From the NCBI RefSeq assembly GCF_009827055.1, contig NZ_WUMK01000011.1, positions 62,001 through 126,000 on the forward strand: a stretch of 64,000 nt of DNA, written 5' to 3'. Both the position numbers and the translations under genes were made by a program. How positions within the stretch are numbered: the first letter of the stretch is position 1; each line of letters opens with the position of its first letter. The notes below the pieces were generated by a model. The model was not told where the DNA came from. It worked only from the letters and a program-made list of their open reading frames with translations, and did not search any database. Below, in pieces: positions 33,078 to 41,730 of the stretch. This DNA comes from Shinella kummerowiae (GTDB taxonomy: Bacteria; Pseudomonadota; Alphaproteobacteria; Rhizobiales; Rhizobiaceae).

Positions 33078-33877
33078 CCCCAGGTAAGCGGATCGAGGCG
33101 CAGATAGAAGGCCAGGCGTTCGCGATCAGGAGCGTCGATCCCCAAACTTGTGAACAGGATATCGAAAGCGCGCTTTGCTTCATCTGGAGAAGCCCAGTTC
33201 TCTTCAGCGTTGGCGATCATCAGCGTCAAATCTGCATAACGGTCTGCTTTTCCAAGTCGACCAAGGTCAATTAGACCTGTGCATTGCAGGGTTTCGACGC
33301 TTACCATGAAGTTCGGCATGCAGGGGTCACCATGGCAAACCCTCAATTCGGTGTTTTCCTGCTCTATCCGAACGGTTAGCTCTCGTTCGATGCGAGCTAG
33401 AAGATCGGGCTGCGGCGTAAGCTTGTCCTCGTCTGGCAAGAAGTCGGGGTTAACGGCATTGCGGGAAACGATATCAACAGCGCGTGCGAACATTCCTGAC
33501 AACCTGCGCTCAAACGGGCATTCCTCTGCCGACAGGCTGTGAACAGCGTTAAGTTGCTGCACCAGCGACGGCCAAGCCTTGAACAAGTCGGATCCTGAAA
33601 GATCTGCTGCCGGCACTCCGGGGATTGCCGTCATAACCAGGCACGCGCCTTCCTGTTCTTCCCGCCAACTGATTACTTCGGGACACGTCACCCCTCGGCC
33701 TTTCAGCCAAATGAGCCGGTCGCGTTCCTCGGCAAGTTCTATCCGGTGGGCGGTAGGAGCGATTTTCGCGTATGCCTGCGCATCGGCACGCTGAAAAACG
33801 ATATTGCCGGATTCTCCACCTCTGACTGGCAACCAGTTAGAGTGCAATCCATCAAGAAAGGCAGAACTTAAATCCAA
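33074..33877 (-). CDS. strA: Aminoglycoside O-phosphotransferase, StrA/APH(3'')-Ib-like
   Basis: 267 residues, full length. Diagnostic blocks: SNWLPVRGGESGNIVFQRAD, RDRLIWLKGRGVTCPEVISW, ACLVMTAIPGVPAADLSGSD, SRNAVNPDFLPDEDKLTP, the catalytic loop VCHGDPCMPNFMV and LIDLGRLGKADRYADLTLMI, ending DRERLAFYLRLDPLTWG. It modifies the 3'' hydroxyl of streptomycin. Gene order strA-strB with a four-base overlap is the same as on known resistance elements, but the sequence is clearly divergent, including the N-terminus. Confidence 0.85.
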   Translation of the reverse strand: MDLSSAFLDGLHSNWLPVRGGESGNIVFQRADAQAYAKIAPTAHRIELAEERDRLIWLKGRGVTCPEVISWREEQEGACLVMTAIPGVPAADLSGSDLFKAWPSLVQQLNAVHSLSAEECPFERRLSGMFARAVDIVSRNAVNPDFLPDEDKLTPQPDLLARIERELTVRIEQENTELRVCHGDPCMPNFMVSVETLQCTGLIDLGRLGKADRYADLTLMIANAEENWASPDEAKRAFDILFTSLGIDAPDRERLAFYLRLDPLTWG

Positions 33878-33999
33878 CCGAGACTCCTTTCACTTTTTGT
33901 AAGTTGCTGAATCGTTTCCCTTCACGGCGACCCCAGGAACGACTCTTGCGACCCCGATCTCGACCAGAACAGCTTTTTGATGCCACATACTGGGATGGC

Positions 34000-34869
34000 T
34001 CATCGCGGGCGAATGACTTTAAAGATAGCGCAGTGTTCCTCTGCGCCGTGCCCTGCCTCTTCAGCCTTGCGAAAGAGATCAGCAGCAAATTTGGGAAATG
34101 CGGGACTGATATGCAAATCATCCGCCATCTCAACAAGCCGCGAAATGTCCACACCAACTGACTTGATGGTGCTTTGCGGATCGGAAAACTTGTTCCCTGC
34201 AATAGCTAGACCCATGTGGCGCGCATCGTCTGCAAACATTGGTGACAAGGCAGCGATAGCTTCGCCAAACTCAGCGACATCCATTCCTTCCGTCGCGTAG
34301 ATCGCTGCGCCATGGCTGAAGCCAATCCAGTGGCCCGCGAAATAGGAAAGCGCCGCATTGAAGACAATCTTTGCGCGGCCGATGTCGGTTCCGACGTAAG
34401 AGAGATTTGGAGCCAGCAGTTTCAGCATCGGTTCGACCGAGGCTAGAGCGCTTTCCCGCCCGGCAATGACTATCGAAGCTTCAGGTCCGCTGATCTGATC
34501 GGGCCAGGCCGAAATTGCACCGTCAAGATAGATTCCTCCACGTGACTCGACCCATCGTTCGAGATGACGAGCTTGCTTCGGTGTGCCTGACGTGAGTTGG
34601 ACGACTGTCTTTCCTTCAAGAAAATTAGTTCCGTGCGAGCCATCGAGGACGACCGACGTTGCAGCGTAGTCCGACAGGCAGACGATGATCGTGCTGTTGC
34701 TGGCAATAGCAGCGGCGGGCGTTTCCGCCTTCAAGGCGCCGATGCGCTCCAGGGCGTCCGTTTTGCCTTGGCTTCGATTCCAGACAGTGACTCTCTTGCC
34801 GGAAGTCAAAAGCGCCTTGGCGAGCGCACTGCCCATACGTCCGAGCCCAATCACGGCTAAGTCACTCAT
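34000..34869 (-). CDS. NAD(P)-dependent beta-hydroxyacid dehydrogenase/imine reductase family protein
   Basis: 289 residues from the ATG at 34869 (a preceding ATG at 34872 also fits). SDLAVIGLGRMGSALAKALL is the dinucleotide-binding motif with VTVWNRSQGKTDAL (Arg for NADP). The family helix LDGAISAWPDQISGPEASIV replaces the usual D-x-P-V-S-G-G motif. The C-terminal domain lacks the catalytic Lys in the normal place (AKIVFNAALSYFAGHW has no K-L-x-x-N), as in imine reductase-like members. Divergent TetR gene next door. Confidence 0.8.
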   Translation of the reverse strand: MSDLAVIGLGRMGSALAKALLTSGKRVTVWNRSQGKTDALERIGALKAETPAAAIASNSTIIVCLSDYAATSVVLDGSHGTNFLEGKTVVQLTSGTPKQARHLERWVESRGGIYLDGAISAWPDQISGPEASIVIAGRESALASVEPMLKLLAPNLSYVGTDIGRAKIVFNAALSYFAGHWIGFSHGAAIYATEGMDVAEFGEAIAALSPMFADDARHMGLAIAGNKFSDPQSTIKSVGVDISRLVEMADDLHISPAFPKFAADLFRKAEEAGHGAEEHCAIFKVIRPR

Positions 34870-34890
34870 CACGTCATCCTTGACTATGAA

Positions 34891-34919
34891 ATTACATACT
34901 GTAACTTACAGATTGTAAT
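34891..34919. promoter_or_regulatory. 29-bp near-perfect palindrome, probable TetR operator
   Basis: ATTACA, CTGTAA-x-TTACAG and TGTAAT are arranged symmetrically; only the two TA/AT pairs and the centre break the symmetry. It sits between the divergent dehydrogenase and TetR genes and overlaps where both promoters must lie. Confidence 0.65.
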
Positions 34920-34939
34920 TTCGTGCACAAGGGGGAAAT

Positions 34940-35524
34940 GTGAAGCTGAAGAGAGATGTGCGTCGCGAACAGATGCTCGATGTTGCGATGGAAATCGTCC
35001 GCAATCAGGGCGCGGATGAGCTGACGCTCGGGACTTTAGCCGCAAAAGCAGGGGTCAGTCGCCCGATCGCTTACGAACACTTTTCTACCCGGGCCGGTCT
35101 TTTGCTGGCACTGTTCAAGCGGCTTGAGGAAAACTATGTCCACTGGCTCCGCTCTGCTCTTCGTAAGGCGCCAACCGAACTCGCTGCCGTAGCGGATGTC
35201 ATCAGCCAAGCGTATTTCGAGTGTCTTGCCCAGTTTGGTCCAGAAGCTCTCGCCATCTCGGCCGCCCTGAAGGGAACAAAAGAGATGGCCGCGCAGCAGC
35301 GGCTCATGCTCAACGTATACGTCGATCTGATGTATGACGCCCTTCGGCCGCTCTCCGACCTAGAGGATGAGCACTTCCGACCTGTGTGCGTCGGTCTTTT
35401 AGGCGCAGCGGAGGCCCTAGCCTCCGAGACTCAGGCTGGGTCGATATCCCAGCAGACCGCCACCTCCGTATTAACATCCCTCATCGCAAAAGCTGTGGCT
35501 GATCGGCCTGGCAAGTCGTTTTGA
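34940..35524 (+). CDS. TetR family transcriptional regulator
   Basis: 194 residues from the GTG at 34940 after GGGGGAAAT. The N-terminal HTH is typical: REQMLDVAMEIVRNQGADEL, TLGTLAAKAGVSRPIAYEHF. The ligand domain is all-helical with no named signature. It probably represses itself and the divergent dehydrogenase through the palindrome at 34891-34919. Confidence 0.9.
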   Translation: MKLKRDVRREQMLDVAMEIVRNQGADELTLGTLAAKAGVSRPIAYEHFSTRAGLLLALFKRLEENYVHWLRSALRKAPTELAAVADVISQAYFECLAQFGPEALAISAALKGTKEMAAQQRLMLNVYVDLMYDALRPLSDLEDEHFRPVCVGLLGAAEALASETQAGSISQQTATSVLTSLIAKAVADRPGKSF

Positions 35525-35557
35525 CGTAACTCTCATAAAAAAGCCGGGGAAAGAACG

Positions 35558-36412
35558 ATGAACTTTGACCAGCACGCGAGCCTAGATGAAATAGCGTCCG
35601 CTCTCGGGCGCCCTGAAATCCTATCGGCCTTAGTTATCGAAGGCGGACAGAACAATCTTGTGCTCGACACCGGCGAGCTGATCGTTCGGGTCCCCCGGCA
35701 CGATGGCGCAAGCCGCGATCTTGGGCGCGAAACGAAGGTGCTAGCGGCGCTTGTCGGCCGACTGCCGCTGCCCATTCCAAACGTCGCCGTCAAAACGCTT
35801 GCTTCCGGCACTGTTGTCGCGATGCACATGAAATTGCCCGGCACGGCTCTGCGCGATCTTGCCGGCGTCAGTTTTGCGGCGCGTCAGCAATTTGCAGAGA
35901 AGCTTGCGGGCTTCCTTCTAGCTTTGCATGCTTTGCCGGTCGACGTACTCGGTGGCGCGGACGAGCCAGATGACCCCTTGGCCGAGTGGTCTGGTCTCCT
36001 AGCGGAAGTAGATGCCAAGGTTCTGCCACTGCTGTCTACAGACACCGCGATGGCGGTGCGCGCCAGGTTTGAGCGCTTTCTCGCTGGCAACGGCGAGCCG
36101 CATCCAAGGGTGGTCATCCACGGCGACTTCGGCACGGGAAACATCCTCGTCGACAATGGCAAGGTCTCGGGCATCATCGACTTTGCCGGATGCACGATCG
36201 GCGATCCGGCCTACGACCTCGCCAGCCTTTCGGCTGGCCTAGGGGACGATTTTCTCGCACTGATGCGGAGGTCCTACCCCGGAATCGATGCCATGCGGGA
36301 GCGGATCTGTTTCTACAGGAGCACATTCCCACTGCTGGATGTGCTCTTCGGTTTGGAGTATGGCGACGTCAGTGCGTTGAACGCTGGGCTCGAGGCTTTG
36401 CGGCGCGGTTAG
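35558..36412 (+). CDS. APH-family phosphotransferase (APH(2'')-like)
   Basis: 284 residues; the ATG at 35558 follows GGGGAAAG. Kinase N-lobe: SALVIEGGQNNLVLDTGELI then VRVPRHDGASRDLGRETKVL. Catalytic loop VVIHGDFGTGNILVDNGKVS, magnesium site GIIDFAGCTIGDPAYDLASL. This layout matches APH(2'')/APH(3') aminoglycoside kinases and macrolide kinases. It is the third such kinase within 4 kb. The substrate is unknown; the downstream DNA is decayed conjugation genes. Confidence 0.8.
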   Translation: MNFDQHASLDEIASALGRPEILSALVIEGGQNNLVLDTGELIVRVPRHDGASRDLGRETKVLAALVGRLPLPIPNVAVKTLASGTVVAMHMKLPGTALRDLAGVSFAARQQFAEKLAGFLLALHALPVDVLGGADEPDDPLAEWSGLLAEVDAKVLPLLSTDTAMAVRARFERFLAGNGEPHPRVVIHGDFGTGNILVDNGKVSGIIDFAGCTIGDPAYDLASLSAGLGDDFLALMRRSYPGIDAMRERICFYRSTFPLLDVLFGLEYGDVSALNAGLEALRRG

Positions 36413-36599
36413 CGTGTGCTCGGGCGGGGCTCATCCATCGCATCGTGCGCGCCCTTCGCACAATGCCGATTGATTTTGTGCGAGGCGACCGTTGCGACAG
36501 TATGCGGAGGAGAACGACAGCGAGCACCTGACGTCCGGCGACTTCGCCGGCGGGCATCGTCTTTCTTCCCTAGGCGACGCGGCGGAGCTGCTCTCATTC

Positions 36600-37232
36600 T
36601 CGGCGCGACGGCGCGACGGCGCTCGCCGACTGCGCCGCCAACCGGCTACGACGCCAGCGTGCCGCCGCTTCCGGTCATTCCCGCATCGGTGACGGACGAC
36701 CGACCCAAGCCGATCCATATCCCGCCGGGCGGGACCGTCGCACGCGGCGGCACGGCTGGGGCGACACCGACGGCTCGCGTGGAAAACGTCAACGCCGCCG
36801 CCCGCGTGCAGCCACGCCGCGAAGGCTATTTCAACGCCATTCAGGTCTACCGTGGTCGGAAGGGCACTCTATCAGGTCTATGCCGCGCCCGGTCAGATCA
36901 CGAACATCGCGCTCGAACCCGGCGAGAGCCTGACCGGCGCGGGACCCATCGCGGCCGGCGACACCGCACGCTGGATCATCGGCGATACGGAATCCGGCTC
37001 CGGCGTCAGCCGCCGTGTCGATGTCGAGTTCCCCCGCGGCATCGTGCAGGGCGAAATGCCTTCGATCTTCGTCATCAGCTCCGAGGGCGAAGCGCAGATC
37101 GTCAACAGCCGTATCTATTAACACATCCTGATCGCCAATCGCCTGTTCCGCGCAGCCGAACTACGCCTTGGTAGCGGCGACCGCCAGCAGACTGTCAGGA
37201 TCGTCCGCACCGACGGGAGACCGCAATCATGA
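36600..37232 (+). pseudogene. trbG: trbG conjugal transfer gene, decayed
   Basis: Parts of TrbG (type IV secretion, VirB9 homologue) are found in three frames. YDASVPPLPVIPASVTDDRP and ARVENVNAAARVQPRREGYF give the N-terminal part; a frameshift near 36855 leads to ALYQVYAAPGQITNIALEPG and GDTARWIIGDTESGSG. An internal deletion then joins this to VEFPRGIVQGEMPSIFVISS, interrupted by TAA at 37119. The last frame ends TDGRPQS with TGA overlapping the trbI start. Confidence 0.85.
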
Positions 37233-38372
37233 CCAAAGCCGAAACGAACGCCGCTCCCATGCGCCTTCGCGCCGACGCCCCCCGCGTCACGTAGCTATTC
37301 CGTAAGATGCTCGCCAGCGTCGCGGCCGTCGCCCTGGTAGGGATCGGTGGCGCGCTGATCTAAGCGCTTCAGACGCGCGGCCCCGGCGATAGCGGCGAGG
37401 CGCATTGTTCCACCGCCAACCGCCAGCCCGCCAATGGTCTTGCCGGTCTGCCCCGCGACTATACTGGCCCGATCCTCGGCCCGGCGCTACCCGGTGATCT
37501 CGGCGGACCGATCCTGTCCGCGCAGAATGCCGGTCAGCCCGTCGTGCCGCCTGTCGTTCCGACGCCTGGCGTCGATGAGGCCGAACGGCGTCGCGGTGCC
37601 GAGGAAGAGGCTGCCCGCGTCAGCACCGTGTTCTTGTAGTCGCGGTAAGGCACGACGGTAGCGACGCCCAGCACGATGATTGCCGGGCCTTGCCGGCTTT
37701 GATCCTGCGAGCGTGGCGGGACAGCCGACCGCGCAGGACAAGCAGCTTGCATTCCTCAATGCGGCGGCCGACCGCCGCACCGTCACGCCGGATCGCGTCA
37801 CGCCACCGGCATCGCCCTTCGTTCTGCAAGCCGGCGCGGTGATATCGGCCGCGCTCTTCACCGGCATCCGTTCCGATCTTCCCGGCCAGATCACCGCGCA
37901 GGTCACGAAACGTATCTATGACAGCCCGACCGGCAGCATCCTGCTCGTGCCGCAGGGAAAGCGGCTCATCGGCCAGTATGACAACGCCGTACAATTCGGC
38001 CAGCGCCGTGTGCTGCTCGTCTGGAACCGCCTCATTATGCCGAACGGTCGCTCCATCGTTCTAGAGCGGCAGCCGGGTGCGGACACGCGGGGCTATGCCG
38101 GCCTCGAGGACGGCGTCAATTACCACTGGTGGGATCTCGCCAAGGCCGCCGCGCTCTCTACCTTGCTCGGCGTTGGCGCGGAGCTTGCCACCGATGACAA
38201 CGACCGCCTGATCCGCGCCATCCGCGACGGCGCGCAGGATACGGTCAATCAGGCTGGTCAGCAGATCGTCCAGCGCCAATTGCAGGTCGCGCCGACCCTC
38301 ACCATCCGGCTGGGCTTCCCGGTCCGCGTCATCGTCATCAAGGATTTAGTGCTCGAACCATACAGGAGCTGA
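37229..38372 (+). pseudogene. trbI: trbI conjugal transfer gene, decayed
   Basis: The frame begins at the ATG at 37229 with TKAETNAAPMRLRADAPRVT and is stopped by TAG at 37292, TAA at 37361 and TAG at 37637. A frameshift of the coding phase then gives a long intact C-terminal part from about 37680: SPFVLQAGAVISAALFTGIR, DSPTGSILLVPQGKRLIGQY, WNRLIMPNGRSIVLERQPGA and FPVRVIVIKDLVLEPYRS. This is TrbI, the VirB10-type outer-membrane channel scaffold. Three stops plus a frameshift show it is dead. Confidence 0.9.
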
Positions 38373-38374
38373 CC

Positions 38375-38595
38375 ATGACCAAGCTGAAACTCGGCCCTAT
38401 CGCCGACGACAAACCCGTCAAGATCGCACTGGAGATACCGGCGACGCTCCATCGCGATCTCACCGAATATGCCGCTTGCTCGCCGAAGGCGGCGCGGCCA
38501 TCGAGCCCGCCAAGCTGATTGTGCCGATGCTCAACCGCTTCATCGCTACCGATCGCGGCTTCGCAAAGGCGAAACGTCTACCATCTGGGGCGTAG
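38375..38595 (+). pseudogene. DUF2274 gene of a conjugation operon, frameshifted
   Basis: MTKLKLGPIADDKPVKIALE and TLHRDLTEYA are the start of DUF2274, which follows trbI in many integrative conjugative elements. A frameshift near 38475 moves the rest (EGGAAIEPAKLIVPMLNRF, IATDRGFAKAKRL) to another frame ending with TAG at 38593. Confidence 0.8.
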
Positions 38596-38708
38596 TACCC
38601 ACCCGATTTGTTCGGGTATCCGCATCAGAAAGATGCCGACATGTGCGCAATTGAAATTGTATTAATTCGGTGCCGTTGACAATAAAATTCAATTTCTTCT
38701 TATGTCTT

Positions 38709-38730
38709 CACCTCTAAACATTGAGAGGTG
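38709..38730 (+). promoter_or_regulatory. Hairpin covering the ribosome-binding site
   Basis: CACCTCT (38709-38715) pairs perfectly with AGAGGTG (38724-38730) around AAACATTG. The right arm is the ribosome-binding site of the gene starting at 38737, so the hairpin would block translation unless opened. Confidence 0.5.
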
Positions 38731-38736
38731 AAATAG

Positions 38737-39660
38737 ATGGCAAAAACTTCCTACGTCGGCTCAGGCCCGTATTGCTATTCCAATTCGTTTTCCATGATGT
38801 TTGGCGAATCGTCACCACCAGCGCGCATAATTGAATTTGCCACAAGCAGCGCCTTTGGGATGCACTTACTCAGAGGAAGCCTTCCATTCTTCGATCCATT
38901 CTGCTGGACTCCGGAAGCCAGCTTTGCCGAAGCCCTTGGTGCAATGGGGTGGGTGTCCGAACTCGTAAGAGGCGAGGATCCTCGATCGGCCATCCACCAT
39001 CTAAAAAGGGCACTGAGTGGAGGCCCCGTTTGGGTTGGTCCGATAGAAATGGGCTATCTCCATCATCAGCCGGGGCGGGCAGGTCCGGTTGGAGCGGATC
39101 ACTATGTCGTCGTTCTCGAAATGGACCACGAATCGGTTCTCATGCACGATCCGGAAGGCTTCCCCTATGCACGGCTACCCCTCGAGCTCTTCCTGCAGTC
39201 CTGGCGAACGGCAACGCTTGACTATGGCACCTCGTTCACGATGCGCCATGGCTTCCGCCAGATCTCGATGAGATCGAACGCTGATATCATATGCGCCTCT
39301 CTCCCCTCGGCTAGGCGATGGTTGTCCTGTCAGGGAACAATGGATATTCCTTCCGGGACCATCGGAAATGGTGAGGCGGCACATGCTCTCGCGGACATGA
39401 TTAAGACTGGCATTACGGATGATCTTCGCAACCACCTTATCCACTTCGCCGTACGCGTGGGCGCTCGGCGTGCAGCAGATGCGGCCAAATGCCTTGCGCA
39501 GATTGCGGAGATCAGGGCAGCAACGGTTGTTGACCGACAGGCGCGGCTGATCGGCGCTCTTCAATACCCTTTGGTGACCAGAGAGGACGATAAGGCGGTA
39601 GCGTACTTGCGTAGCCTCGCACCAACCTATGACGAGCTCCTGGACGCCTTGCCAAACTAA
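38737..39660 (+). CDS. BtrH-like putative papain-fold peptidase/acyltransferase
   Basis: 307 residues from the ATG at 38737. The N-terminal segment SYVGSGPYCYSNSFSMMFGE has Cys13 at the position of a nucleophile. His122 lies in GADHYVVVLEMD and Asp138 in LMHDPEGFPYARLPLE, in the order and spacing of papain-fold C39 or BtrH_N domains. The segment MKT-like signal is absent, so it is cytosolic. BtrH proteins transfer acyl groups in butirosin biosynthesis; other members are uncharacterised. Residues 190-307 are helical with no named domain. The gene lies just after the dead conjugation genes, so it is possibly cargo. Confidence 0.5.
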   Translation: MAKTSYVGSGPYCYSNSFSMMFGESSPPARIIEFATSSAFGMHLLRGSLPFFDPFCWTPEASFAEALGAMGWVSELVRGEDPRSAIHHLKRALSGGPVWVGPIEMGYLHHQPGRAGPVGADHYVVVLEMDHESVLMHDPEGFPYARLPLELFLQSWRTATLDYGTSFTMRHGFRQISMRSNADIICASLPSARRWLSCQGTMDIPSGTIGNGEAAHALADMIKTGITDDLRNHLIHFAVRVGARRAADAAKCLAQIAEIRAATVVDRQARLIGALQYPLVTREDDKAVAYLRSLAPTYDELLDALPN

Positions 39661-40189
39661 CCAACAAGGGGCGGCGCGGTATCATCAGCGCTGCCCCATC
39701 GAAAGCGCGGCGAGCAATCCCGCCAAATACTATCGCGGGGCGTGACCAGCCATGAGGTGCCAGCCCATATCTGATCCGTCCCCGCATCTGCTCTGTACGC
39801 TCAGTTGCTTGCGCTCTGCTTTGCTGGAACGGTCCGCCCGACGTAGGATGTTCCTGCTAGGCAAATTAAGGACCACTTCGACCTCTTCGCCGAACATCCC
39901 GCCGGTGGGAGCGCGGATTTCGTCGTTGCCGTCCCTGTGAACAGGGCCAGCCCTCCCAGAAGAAGGAACACGATTCCCCGAGCGACATAACCATCGCGCG
40001 CCAGGATTTGAAAGCCAGTTCGTCGATTCATGAGTCGCTCCCGCTGCTTGCTTTGGAACGCGAAAGGAGGCGTCTGTTTCTCTCAGAAATCTTCAGACTT
40101 GGTTGTGAAATGCGCAAAATCGCGAATGCGGCGCCAGCGCCAAAGCCCTCGTCGTCCTTGTCGCGTCTCCGAACGCGCTTCCGCATTGG
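39661..40189. other. Intergenic region with a DUF1206 relic
   Basis: Apart from the DUF1206 fragment at 39801-40031, nothing else is recognised. Other frames lack start signals and protein character. Confidence 0.4.
39801..40031 (-). pseudogene. DUF1206 membrane protein, N-terminal fragment
   Basis: The minus frame from the ATG at 40031 reads TGFQILARDGYVARGIVFLL then LGGLALFTG, the first transmembrane unit of DUF1206 proteins, normally about 270 residues. After TTKSALP the family resemblance stops. The remaining five membrane segments are missing. Confidence 0.6.
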
Positions 40190-40510
40190 CTATATTACTT
40201 CTCTCGCTCGAGACGGATCGCTTGCGCCGGCGCTTTCTGCCCTCGCCATAAGAATGGTCTCGATCTTGCCGGTTTGAACGTCATTGACGATTTTGAGTGT
40301 ACCGGACTGGTGGAGTTCGGCGAGCCCCTCCGGGATCGGAACGTTGTTTGCGGCTAAAACGGCCTTGATGTCCTCAATCGTCTGCTCGAGGGAGGCAATC
40401 GTCGGTTCGTTGTTATCCAACCGGGTGAGAAGATATCGATAGCAAGTCTTGCCCACTTGTGTGAACTCCAGGAGTGTTACGGACAGATGTTCAAGCGCGA
40501 GGCCAAACAT
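40190..40510 (-). CDS. Hypothetical protein, translationally coupled to a membrane peptide
   Basis: 106 residues. The ATG at 40510 overlaps the TGA of the upstream gene (TGATG). It reads FGLALEHLSVTLLEFTQVGK, a helical middle (NEPTIASLEQTIEDIKAVLA) and a basic tail. I recognise no domain. The coupling with the 58-codon membrane protein is the best evidence that both are real. Confidence 0.5.
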   Translation of the reverse strand: MFGLALEHLSVTLLEFTQVGKTCYRYLLTRLDNNEPTIASLEQTIEDIKAVLAANNVPIPEGLAELHQSGTLKIVNDVQTGKIETILMARAESAGASDPSRAREVI

Positions 40511-40686
40511 CACGGGTTTCCAGTAGTGTGCGAGGCCAGATACACCTTCGTTGACGGCGGCGGGATGTCCACGCCCAGAACAGCGAGATAGACGGAAATA
40601 CCAAGCATGCAGCAGACGATAATTCCCACTGGAAGGCCCACGCTGAACCCTTGGTCGGGCGACTTATCGAAGGAGCTTCTTGTCAT
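40510..40686 (-). CDS. Small membrane protein
   Basis: 58 residues; the ATG at 40686 follows AAAGGAAATGGATT. MTRSSFDKSPDQG leads into VGLPVGIIVCCMLGISVYLA, one membrane helix, then a short polar tail. It overlaps the next gene by one base (TGATG). No homology is recognised. Confidence 0.55.
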   Translation of the reverse strand: MTRSSFDKSPDQGFSVGLPVGIIVCCMLGISVYLAVLGVDIPPPSTKVYLASHTTGNP

Positions 40687-40755
40687 AATCCATTTCCTTT
40701 CCTGACTTGCTGGGGGCGATCGCGCTCGCCCCTCTCCGAGGCATCAGCCGACCAA

Positions 40756-41493
40756 TCACGCGGTAATGACGTAAACCACCTTCAAAGTGCCAGGCTCGAC
40801 GATGATGATGCGGCCGTCGGCCAGTACGAAATACTCGTAGCTGCGGTAGGCAGGAACGATCTCGATGATCCGGGGCGGCAACGGGCGGAGCTCGACCGTC
40901 TTCGGAACGACGACACCGACATTGACCTCGATATCGAGATCGACGGGTTCCGCCTTGCTCTCAACGATGACATTGCGGATTTCGGTACGCTGCTCGGACG
41001 TGATATCGATGCTTGCGGTCGTTTCATTCGACGGTTTGCCTGCCGAGGCCTCGTCGGATTGCTCGGTGTCAGGGGTGTCGGCTGCCGTTTCGGCGTCCTT
41101 TGCGGTCGTTGTCATTGTCGAAGATTCGCCGTTGGCGTCGAGCTGTGAGGACTTCGCATTATCCTCTTCCGCGGCGGTGCCCGTCGATCCGGCTGTTTCT
41201 GCACCGGTGCCGCCAGCTTCTGTCTGCGCCGAACCTTCGGCCGCAGAACCATTCTCGATCTTTTTGCTCGCGGCGGCATCGGTGCCGGCATCACTCTTCG
41301 TCGCCGAGGTATTCTCGCCGGCATTCGTGTCCACCTGCCCGGACGCTCCTGCTTGTGGGACGATGACGTTGGCGCCGTCCTGGGAGGTGCCGGCACCATC
41401 GGCGGACTGCTGCTGCGCCATGGCCGCTCCACCGATAAAGGCAGTGCCACTCAGGAGGACAGCGACAATCGTCTTTTTTGAAACAATGTTCAT
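40756..41493 (-). CDS. DUF1236 protein with long low-complexity linker
   Basis: 245 residues from the ATG at 41493 (a further ATG six codons upstream also fits). Signal peptide TIVAVLLSGTAFIGGAAMAQ. A Ser/Thr/Ala/Glu-rich disordered linker of about 120 residues follows, then the DUF1236 domain: DVTEIRNV-type start ITSEQRTEIRNVIVESKAEP, LDIEVNVGVVVPKTVELRPL, PPRIIEIVPAYRSYEYFVLA and ADGRIIIVEPGTLKVVYVI. It is exported, probably to the periplasm. A second DUF1236 gene lies at 44395-44802. The EcfG-like promoter candidate upstream suggests stress induction. Confidence 0.8.
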   Translation of the reverse strand: MNIVSKKTIVAVLLSGTAFIGGAAMAQQQSADGAGTSQDGANVIVPQAGASGQVDTNAGENTSATKSDAGTDAAASKKIENGSAAEGSAQTEAGGTGAETAGSTGTAAEEDNAKSSQLDANGESSTMTTTAKDAETAADTPDTEQSDEASAGKPSNETTASIDITSEQRTEIRNVIVESKAEPVDLDIEVNVGVVVPKTVELRPLPPRIIEIVPAYRSYEYFVLADGRIIIVEPGTLKVVYVITA

Positions 41494-41549
41494 GATGTTT
41501 TCTCCTTCCAATTCTTGCTCTACGCGCTACAAATGCGCACCGAGCCGTC

Positions 41550-41574
41550 AACACAGGCGCCCCGCCGGTGTTCC
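41550..41574 (-). promoter_or_regulatory. Candidate EcfG-type promoter for the DUF1236 gene
   Basis: On the minus strand, GGAAC (41574-41570), 16 bases, then TGTT (41553-41550). It lies about 55 bp upstream of the DUF1236 start. Confidence 0.4.
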
Positions 41575-41730
41575 TGGCATAGGGCTTTTGCTGGAACGGA
41601 TTGGACCAAAGTCCATACCAGGACAGAGCAAATGGACCGTCCCGTTTCCGCATAGGCCCCGACGTCAACTGCGTAGATGAACGTATAATGTTCTTGCGCG
41701 TTGCACCGGCGAGAGCGCAGGATAACCATC

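Noticed and set aside
36416-37174. A 252-codon ORF across the trbG remnant
   Set aside because: It is coding-like only between about 36630 and 36855; the rest is a shadow of the frameshifted gene.
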